From Euptelea pleiosperma (taxonomy: Eukaryota > Streptophyta > Magnoliopsida > Ranunculales > Eupteleaceae), in the NCBI GenBank assembly GCA_035048495.1, contig CM068553.1, forward strand, positions 4,519,259 through 4,583,258: 64,000 nucleotides of DNA, given 5' to 3'. The position numbers and the translations under genes were made by a program. Under the pieces are notes generated by a model, which was given only the letters and a program-made list of their open reading frames with translations, was not told the origin of the DNA and did not search any database. Positions 56,601-64,000 of the stretch are shown piece by piece (within the stretch, counting starts at the first letter, position 1; each line of letters starts with the position of its first letter).

Positions 56601-59011
56601 TCTATTATTAATAGTTTGCTATTTTCTTTCTTTTAGTTGCTATTTTAGCTATTAGTTTCCATCTTTTTAGAAACGCTTCACCTATTTAATGGTGGAAGTT
56701 GTAAGGAGAAGACATGGTGAATTTTGGTTTATGAAGGATTAGGAGGCCGATCACCCTCGATGTGGATCATTTTCTCTCTTTTTTATATTTTCTTAAGTTG
56801 TTGGGCTTAATTATTACGATTCTGGATACGGTATCGTAACACTTTGGTATCAGAGCCGTTCATCCTGGTATCAAGATGGTAAGTCATGCCAACCTCAATC
56901 GCGATGTGCAAGATCTTCGTGCTCAACTTACAGTAGCATTGGAAGCCTTAACACAGTGCATAAATGGGCTGGCGGTTTCACTGCAAGCAATGCAGGAAGA
57001 CCGGGGATCCAATCGAAGTCACTCTCGCCATGGATCGCCCTGACCAGATGTTCCCGAACCACAGGTTCAACCCATGGAGGATCCCTATGGGAATGCAACG
57101 TGTCCCACAATATCTACGTTCGGTTAAACTGGAATTTCCACGGTTTGATGGTGATGACCCCGTTGGATAGATATATACAGTCGAACAAATCCGAGATTTC
57201 AACCAAATACTTGAAGATCAAATGGTGCGATTAGCGTCTATCCATCTCACGGGGGATGCAATCCCATGGTATTAATGGATGACGAAGACAATGGGTGAGT
57301 TGAGATGGCCTTACTTCACGCGCGCGCTTTGTGAAAGGTTTGGCCCTCTAGAGGGCGATGGACCGGGCGGTACGCTCTCCAAGCTCTGCCAAACCACAAC
57401 GGTTTGCGATTATTAATCATAGTTTGAACGGTTGGCTAATCGCATTCATCAACTACCGGAATTCTTTTTGATTGATTGTTTTGTATCCGGTTTCGTGAGG
57501 ATATTCGCGTGGGTGTGAAAATATCACAACCTATCTCACTCGTGCATGCATTCCAATTAGCTTCACTCCACAAAGAATCCACCTCCACCCAACGAAGGTT
57601 CAATCGCACCAACACGTCGCCAATCCCAAATCACGCTAGTCCTATTACCACTAAGGACGACCTCCCAGCCACCAAGAGACTAACTACAACCGAGGTTCAA
57701 GACCGTCATCGAAAGGGCCTATGCTATGCGATGAAAAATACGCCCCCGGACACCGCTGTAAGGATCAGCTTGCAATTATTGAAACATTAGATCCTGGAGA
57801 AACCACGGACGAGTACACACGTGATGATGACACGGAAACTGGGGACCCCATCCAAGTTTCAGTTCATCCCCATGCATGTTACGCACCATGCATGGCACGT
57901 AATTGCCACGTCAGTAGCAACCTATTGTTGAAAACATTGGATCTCCTATTTCTATTATTAGTAGCATGGTTTTGAAAACGGCCGTTTAAACGGTTTTAAC
58001 GGCCGTTTAAACGGTTTTAACGGCCGTTTAAACAATAACGCCCCAAGCCCGTTTCCGTTAAAACCGTTTAAACGTGTTTTATCGGTTTTGAAAAAAACGG
58101 CCGTTTTTTTGTTTTAACGGCCGTTAAAATCGTTTAAACAGCTGTTTAATTCTGAAAAATTTTGTGAAAAAAAACGGCCATTAAATCCGTTTAAATTTCT
58201 GTTAAATTCCAATTTTTTTTTTTAATTTTTAAATTTCAAAATTTGAATTTCAGCGCCATTTTTTCCGTTAAAATCCGTTAAAACCCGTTTAATTCCGTTA
58301 AATTCCATTTTTTTTCATTTTTGCCCCTGGCCGTTTCAATCAGTTTAAACGGTAACGCCCCCAGTCCGTTTAACCGTTAAAATGGCCTCCTTTAAACCTT
58401 GATTAGTAGTTTGCTATTTTCTTTCTTTTAGTTGCTATTTTAGCTATTAGTTTTCAGCTTTTTAGAAACTCTCCACCTATTTAATGGTGGAAGTTGTGAG
58501 GAGAAGGCATGATGAATTTTGGTTTATGAATGATTAGGAGGCCGATTACTCTCGAAGTGGATCATTTTCTCTCTTGATTCTCTCTTTTTTATATTTTCCT
58601 AAGTTATTGGGTTTAATTATTACGATTCCGGATACGGTATCATAACAGAAAGTTTGGGTCTCAACTATTAGTTTCGTCCTGCTGGCTAGAATACACAACA
58701 CAGATGGAATGTATTCTCATATTCGCGCATTTCGATCCTTTTGGGGTTTCTCTTGCTTGTACTTTTGAGTGAGGTGGATGCCCCTTTCATATTCACCTCA
58801 GTATTTGTATTAATTTGCTTCTTAAACACCTACTTTAGGAGACTCTTTAACTTCTTGGTTTTCTGTTTATTTGGGCTATAAATGTGCAGGACATGGTCGT
58901 GGTCGGTCTCGTAGCTACTCACCTCGCCGACGGCAAGAGAGAGATGGCTCTTATTCGAGGGGTCGGCGGGGACGATCTCGGTCTCCATGTGGGAGAAGGG
59001 GAGAAGCATAG
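53697..59011 (+). CDS. SR45A: SR45a/Tra2-like RNA-binding splicing factor (6 coding exons, 185 aa)
   Basis: Coding exons 53697-53719, 53835-53921, 54030-54141, 54825-54974, 55717-55780, 58890-59011 (558 nt). The ATG directly follows the splice acceptor. The order is an N-terminal Arg/Ser region (residues 1-45, many SR pairs), one RRM with RNP2 LYVTGL (51-56) and RNP1 RGFGFVMM (90-97), the Tra2-type linker GRTPTPGKY (130-138), and a second short RS/RG tail. This is the RS-RRM-RS plan of Tra2 and of plant SR45a, which regulate alternative splicing in the nucleus. Arabidopsis SR45a has a much longer C-terminal RS domain; here the tail is only about 45 residues. Intron 6 is 3.1 kb because of an inserted LTR element (56055-58647). 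Long introns may allow isoforms, but none can be proved here. Confidence 0.92.
56094..56560 (-). mobile_element. TRIM: 207-bp LTRs around a 53-bp interior, nested in the gypsy 5' LTR
   Basis: Direct repeats 56094-56300 and 56354-56560 are about 90% alike by eye. The interior, read on the minus strand, has the primer-binding site TGGTATCAGAGC directly after the first LTR and a short CGGGGG tract before the second. TCAGT is duplicated (56089-56093 and 56561-56565), and the uninterrupted site GCCACGTCAGTAGCAACC survives in the partner LTR at about 57904. Confidence 0.9.
57965..58401. mobile_element. hAT-type MITE nested in the gypsy 3' LTR, exact 8-bp duplication
   Basis: Left end CATGGTTTTGAAAACGGCCG; right end as complement CAAGGTTTAAAGGAGGCC. 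ATTAGTAG lies on both sides (57957-57964 and 58402-58409). The interior is full of GTTTAAACGG and GTTTTAACGG motifs. At 437 bp it is longer than its relatives. Confidence 0.9.
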
Positions 59012-59924
59012 GGACTGTTCTTTGTCAGCTGGCAGCAACGGCAACTCCAGTTAGGTTAAGCCAAATTCTAAAACAGTCAAGTCTTCTCCCATTGCGATCA
59101 TGTGCACTTTGTACCCAATGTTCGGAGTAGATCTTTGTTGCATGTGCAATTTCTTGGTTTATCTCATAACCTCTTAAACTCAGGTTCGAGTTTCTTTACA
59201 TTGAATATATAGTATATCATGACATGCGGCATTAACATGGCGGCACGACCGCAGCTCAAGCCTTGCTGTTGCACAGAATGCTATATGTGGCACCATCAAG
59301 TATATTGTTCACATGGTTAGAAGTCTCGGCCGATTCTGTTCTGGATCGGAGCCCAGCGATCCGATTCAAAAATGGATCGTCTTTCCCCGAGATCACTGTT
59401 TACCAAAGGAGGCTCACTTTGTCTCGGGTGACATAGCAGTGTCCCGACAGGTAGGTGGTGGGAGGTGGAACAGCATCAGGACACAATGTGCACAGGCAAT
59501 GGATCTTGGTCACCATGCTGTGGGTCCATATAGGATTTGAAAAAATTGACTTAATCCCCATGACCTGGATCAGTCACATGACTGTCGTTGACCTGGGTAA
59601 GTCAGGTTTTTTAAATTGTGGGTTATGTCAAATTTCAAACGTTACATGGGGCTATATCAAAATTTCCCAATTTTTTCAAGTGTGACCAGTTCTAAAGTGT
59701 TGCCAATCAGGGACATCCCACTTATACATGGCAGGGTGGGGCCACAGCACTTTTTGAGCAGTATTCCTTTTCCACGCCATGTGGGTCCCACCCTGCCACA
59801 TACAGGTGGCAGGCCGTGATTGATTGCTCAACCATATCTGGGGATAATAGTGAACAGGATAGAAAGTGCTAATGCTATTACTACTTTAAAGCCAAAACCT
59901 GGGTCGGGGCATGCCGCTCATTTG
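59012..59924. other. SR45a-like 3'UTR and spacer with an inverted-repeat piece
   Basis: 59012 to about 59250 is probably 3'UTR. At about 59715-59815 CATGGCAGGGTGGGG pairs loosely with CCCACCCTGCCACAT, a possible hairpin. Near 59580-59670 GGTAAGTCAGG and GGGTTATGTCAAATTTCAAA recall the ends of element Q. No gene. Confidence 0.45.
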
Positions 59925-60240
59925 CACAGGTTTGTTCAGCAAGCTGATGTCCCTCATCAACACAATTTGAGCCGCGCGACACTCTTAGAGGCCGCTGGCC
60001 GTACGGATGATGAGCCCATTGCTGGGTGAACCTAAATACCAAATAATGCTCAAATTTTACGGATAAAATCAATTAAGGGAAACGACTCTAATCCAATGCT
60101 GAGAAATCACTAATCCGGCTAATTTTTGGTCTGTAGGCCCATCTAGGGTTGTGCCAAGCATCCATACGGTCAGTGATCTCAACGAGTGTGCCACGGGGAT
60201 CATACTGCGGTCCGTCGTCAACACGGATGAGGCCTGCCCC
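59925..60240. mobile_element. GCCACGTGG-family MITE M (CACAGGTTTGTTCAGC subfamily)
   Basis: Left arm GCACAGGTTTGTTCAGCAAG, GAGCCGCGCGACACTCTTAG, GGCCGTACGGATGATG; right arm AATCCGGCTAATTTTTGG, ACATCCATACGG-like GCATCCATACGGTCAGTG and GTGTGCCACGGGGATC. The internal left part is deleted. Confidence 0.7.
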
Positions 60241-61287
60241 CTAGTCACACTAACAAATTTGGTCTGGGAACTTATCGCTGCCCTGAGACCCCATCATACA
60301 TATCTTCTCTTTCTCCCATGGCTGATCCTTCTTCATTCCTCATCTCCAATCTTATTGTTCTCTTAATTTCTATCGACAACTCCTTTTTCGGTTCGTTTAA
60401 AAAAATGGATTTACTTGTGGACTTTTAAAAGGCCCATGCCAATGAAGCCCAAATGAGGCTCACACCCTTCCATTGAGGTCCAGAAGAGGCCCACACACTT
60501 TCTTTGCTTGAGAACTCATAGAGCCCAAGTCCATAAGATAAAATGATGCTCAAATACATCTTGGCCCAACGAGGCCCATGTCATTTTTATAAGACCATTC
60601 GAGTAGAGCCAAGTAGCTCCCCATTCCTTTTATCTTCTTTCTCTTTTCTCTGAATTAAAATTCCACGAGTTTCTATCTATCCTAAACTAAAGATTCTTCT
60701 TCAAGGACAAGATCCCACTTTGTTTCGAATAAAAAAAAAAAAAAATTTAGTCATGACCATCATGGATCACCATTATAGCTAGCAACCACCTTTCTGCACT
60801 AACGATCACCAACATCAAACCTTGATCAAGGCAATTTAATCATCTTGGAACACTCAAAGTGACGACAACATTCTTTGAAGGCAATTCAAACTTCAAGGCA
60901 TTGGATTTCAACGTTATTACAAATAAAGTATACATTGTAATAACGTGCATGACATACATCACATCAAGATTAGGATTATTATCAATTAGGTCAAAGATTA
61001 GATTTGATTACAATTTATATATGATTCTGATAGAATAGAATTTAGTTTTCTTTCTTTATTAGACTCTTTGTTATGCTTTATCCAAAAAATTTAATATAGT
61101 TTTGGTCCAAAAATACGGGGTCAAAAATTGCTTACGTATACGCGCATACACCTATCATGTGACAAAGAGTAGGTAGTAATATGAGTATAATATTACCGAA
61201 ATTATCTAATACTTCCCTAAAGTCCAACATTTTGAGCAACTTTCCCTTTCTATCTCTTGCTTCTCAAGGTTCTCAAAATGGGAAAAA
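60241..61287. other. Intergenic, possible decayed LTR piece
   Basis: 60410-60620 repeats phrases like GAGGCCCA and GAGCCCAAGTCC, as in some plant LTRs, but no LTR pair, primer site or duplication is seen. No gene. Confidence 0.35.
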
Positions 61288-61600
61288 AATTTAGATGCAG
61301 AGGACTTTGGATGCAGTTGATGCAGAGGACTCTCGTGGCCCTACATAGATCATGTTTTTGGGCCAACTAACCACATGGATGTTTAGCCCGCCCCTTGGTG
61401 GATAAAAATATGCTAAAAAACATGCTCGAATCCAACGGCTAGAATCAATCCTAAGAAGTGCTAAAATCTATGGCTCGAGAAAACCAATCAGACTGGTTTT
61501 TTGTATGTATATCCATAAAGGGTGGGATAAACATCCATGCGGTTGGTGAGCCTAAAACAATGATATATGTAGGGCCACGAAAGTCCTCTGCATCTAAAAT
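61288..61600. mobile_element. MITE with TTTAGATGCAGAGGACT ends
   Basis: Left TTTAGATGCAGAGGACTTTG and right CAAAGTCCTCTGCATC-like AAGTCCTCTGCATCTAAA are inverted; CGTGGCCCTACAT against ATGTAGGGCCACG continue the arms. An extra GATGCAGTTGATGCAGAGGA makes a small duplication in the left arm. Interior phrases GCATGGATGTTTA and CTAACC relate it in plan to the S family. Confidence 0.78.
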
Positions 61601-62197
61601 TATACATAAAGTATTTTCTTTAAATTTAAAAGTTGAAAATGAGACAGGGTCTTGAGATTCAAAAATGAAAGTTTCTTATCATCAAACATTTTCGACGAAG
61701 CAATCTCAGCTGTTTAATCAATTTTCTGTCATATGCTTGTACCCCTATATTTAATGATAGGTCGCAAACATCACTGGCCGTGTTGGATTGAAGAAATGAA
61801 GAATGTCTTCAAGGAAAATACAGTACCCATGAACATGGAGCTTTATTCTTGTAGTAAATTCATTTATTCTCAAGCTTGAAACAATAATTCTGACTCTGCT
61901 ACTTACAAATCCCATTTGTTTTTATCGTAAATGGGAAGTTCTTGACTATGATACAAATACCCCCAGAGGAGAAAACACAAAAGAAAAGAAGCAAAAAGTA
62001 CCTACTCACCCACTCCTCATCTTACATTTGAATCTCCTACATATGTAATAACTCGGATCCTCATGAACAAATGTCCCCCTCCCCCTGTGTCGATCCTGGC
62101 CAATTCTCAACTCCCTTGGTTCATGACAATCCAACGTGACAAACCCAATTCGTTTGAAGCAAATTATTCGAGCTCTGTATCTCATGCAGTGGATTAC
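61601..62197. other. Intergenic and 3'UTR of the CRCK3-like kinase
   Basis: The part next to 62197 is probably the 3'UTR of the minus-strand kinase. No other feature was seen. Confidence 0.4.
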
Positions 62198-63936
62198 TTA
62201 TTCTTCTCTAATGGAAGCGGTCCTCTGTGGACGAGAGGAGAGCGAGTGGAAGTCTGAAGCTGCAAGCTCTCTGTAATCCTTGCGGATGCTCCAAAGGATC
62301 TCCGCACACCTCCTCATGCTCGGCCGGTTCTGTCTTGTAGGAGCCAAGCATTGTAAGGCTAGCTCTAGAATCTTCTCTAGTGCTAGATTAGCTGCTGGAG
62401 TCCGTGTCAGCCTTGGGTCCAATGTTAGAATTGCATCCCCATCACTGAACTTCTTCATTGCCTGCATTTTCACCAATCCATGTGGGGATAGTTAGGATTT
62501 TCAACAGAAAACTAAAAATCCTAATTTTTTTTTCTGTTTGCAATTAAATAAAGCCCTTCTTCTCATGCATTTGCCAAGAAAAGCATACCCATCTCGCAGT
62601 TATCCGTTCCTTGAGCTCCCTTTTGGGCTCAATAGGCCGTCTGCCTGACACTATTTCGACAAGCAACACGCCGAAGGAGAAAACATCACTCTTCTCAGTC
62701 AGCTGATACGTTTTCAGGTACTCTGGGTCTAAGTAGCCGGCGGTTCCTTTAACTTGAGTTGATACATGAGTGGCTCCTGTATCACTGTCGGCGGCCAGTC
62801 GAGCAAACCCAAAGTCAGCCACCTTGGCGCGAAGGTTTTCGGTGATGAGGATGTTTGAAGACTTAATATCTCTGTGGATGATAGGGTGCTCTGCATGGCA
62901 AACAGTGCCATCACCCCCATGTTAATCACTCAAACAGATTTTACACTTTTTGGTAATCAACCAGTCCTGTATTTTTCCTGATTTGAAGAAATCTAACATA
63001 AATTGAGCTGCTTTCAAACCAATACCTGTATACATATGGAGATAGGTAACTGCATGAGCGACATCAATCGCAATATCCAGCCGTGCAGCAAGGTCAAGAA
63101 TGTTTCCATTTAAACCTGCATTTGGTCCATTAATCATGTTTTACACACTCGAATCCACACTTCCCTCTTCAAGTTCTAATAATAAAACAATAACATTGTA
63201 GCTAAATAAAGAGTAAACAAGGCCAGATAACTCACAGTCCAAGTGTTCCCTGAGGGTTCCATTAGGAACATACTCAACAACAACAATCCTTTCGTCTCCA
63301 TGTTCCAAATACCCAAAGAATCTGACCAAATTCAAATGCTCGACCCGTGCGAATGTCCCGATCTCACTTTGGAACTCCACATTCAAATGCGTATCGTATA
63401 TGCTCTGCAAAGAAAGGAAAACCACAAACCGAGATAGACCCAACTTCACTCATTCAGTTTCATGCCTTCGAACCAAACTAAAAAAATAATCTCCAGTAAA
63501 GAATTCTCCTCCAACCTTCTTTGCACGTTTAACCGCAACTAGGGTGCCATCTTCGAGCCTCCCTTTGTAGACTGTCCCAAATCCACCTTGTCCGATCTTG
63601 AAGGAGGGGGAGAAGTTCCTGGTAACCTTGTATATCTCAGCCAAGGTGAATTTAATACCCCCAGTTTCTGTAGTCTGGGTTGAATTGTATGAACTGGAAT
63701 AAATCCCTTGGTTGGAACTACGCCGCCTTTCGCGGCCACGACTCGAAGTATCCGACACAACTAAGAGAGAATACCATAAATCAACAATTTTAGCAATTTC
63801 ATTCTACTTGTTCATTCTCTCTTGCATGGAAAAAAAGGGAGAACTTAATTGAATGGAAAGAACACCCATAAATTCAGAGAAATTCCTTTTCACTCACCCT
63901 TCATCCAAGAAATTAGAACTGCAAACACCACAAGAA
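62198..63936 (-). CDS. CRCK3: CRCK3-like calmodulin-binding receptor-like kinase (5' end beyond window)
   Basis: Visible exons 63936-63898, 63760-63516, 63404-63236, 63115-63026, 62890-62589 and 62461-62198 keep one frame. The first visible exon encodes a hydrophobic membrane segment ([12 protein letters not shown]), followed by a juxtamembrane RGRERRRSS stretch. The kinase domain has the Gly-loop [11 protein letters not shown], the ATP-binding Lys in [23 protein letters not shown] and the DPEYL form of the APE motif, so it looks active and is an RD kinase. Plant CRCKs bind calmodulin near kinase subdomain II; CRCK3 is the membrane-anchored member and acts in immune signalling in Arabidopsis. 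I chose CRCK3 over CRCK1/2 because of the membrane segment. Missing: signal peptide and ectodomain exons, past 64000. Confidence 0.87.
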
Positions 63937-64000
63937 CTAAAAAAAACTGTATGAATTGCAATTATCGAGTTTGACTTTGTAAATCATATCAATCAAGTTT

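Larger units (their letters stand above)
56055..58647 (+). mobile_element. Non-autonomous Ty3/gypsy-like LTR retrotransposon in SR45a-like intron 6
   Basis: LTRs 56055-56841 and 57877-58647 (about 315-326 bp once nested insertions are removed) both begin TGT and end AACA; GAAAG flanks the whole element (56050-56054 and 58648-58652). A tRNA-Met-type primer site TGGTATCAGAGCC begins at 56845. The 1.0 kb interior encodes, with breaks, a gag-type region (KLEFPRFDGDDPVGW) and a zinc knuckle (GHRC after CDEKYAP) near 57725-57760; no protease, reverse transcriptase or integrase. The LTRs carry a TRIM and a hAT MITE. Confidence 0.9.

Noticed and set aside
57961..58400. Short motif AACGGCCGTTTAAAC repeated many times, array-like
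   Set aside because: Spacing is irregular, units are in both orientations, the DNA is plant nuclear and the block is bounded by 8-bp duplications; it is a MITE, not a CRISPR-like array.
59715..59815. Hairpin of CATGGCAGGGTGGGG and its partial complement as a possible MITE
   Set aside because: Pairing is patchy and no duplication or second copy was seen in the window.

Overview
The window is nuclear DNA from a flowering plant. Six genes have many introns with plant-type splice sites. They encode plant-specific proteins (GRAS, WRC domain, CRCK-type kinase, an SR45a-type RRM/RS protein), and the spaces between and inside them are packed with MITEs, SINEs, a LINE fragment and LTR elements. A dicot or early-diverging angiosperm fits best; nothing in the sequence lets me name the species. 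I saw no bacterial, plasmid or CRISPR features.

Layout. 1-733 (minus): the 5' part of a securin-like PATRONUS homologue with a tandemly duplicated exon, preceded by a probable 5'UTR intron. 3123-13688 (minus): a complete 20-exon XPB/ERCC3 helicase (TFIIH), predicted 769 aa, with a dead RTE-type LINE in intron 6 and a nested fold-back transposon starting about 165 bp upstream of its ATG. 15-18.8 kb: intergenic, with a SINE and a 9-bp-TSD MITE. 18844-20655 (minus): intronless GRAS gene, SCL8-like. 21.2-32 kb: a transposon graveyard, mostly one long-inverted-repeat MITE family nested into itself and into hAT-type MITEs. 32486-33753 (plus): three-exon WRC-domain gene, followed tail-to-tail by its inverted, broken copy (34880-35690). 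36-40 kb: more MITEs. 40545-49233 (plus): 14-exon TMEM8/PGAP6-like membrane protein with EGF-like and CREST motifs. 50.3-52.1 kb: nested MITEs. 53697-59011 (plus): short SR45a/Tra2-like splicing factor; its intron 6 holds a complete non-autonomous LTR retrotransposon, which itself carries a TRIM in one LTR and a hAT MITE in the other. 62198-63936 (minus): 3' part of a CRCK3-like calmodulin-binding receptor-like kinase that runs off the window.

The genes do not form a pathway; they are unrelated housekeeping and regulatory genes in a row. The strongest unusual signals are (i) the exon-duplicated securin-like gene with two D-box modules and two DEN motifs, (ii) a high-copy fold-back MITE family with 9-11 bp target duplications whose arms carry G-box-like ACGTGG sites, (iii) transposon nests whose insertion order can be read from exact target-site duplications, and (iv) an inverted pseudogene duplicate of the WRC gene. 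Exon borders were placed by hand from splice sites, reading-frame continuity and remembered family sequences; no alignment or expression data were available.
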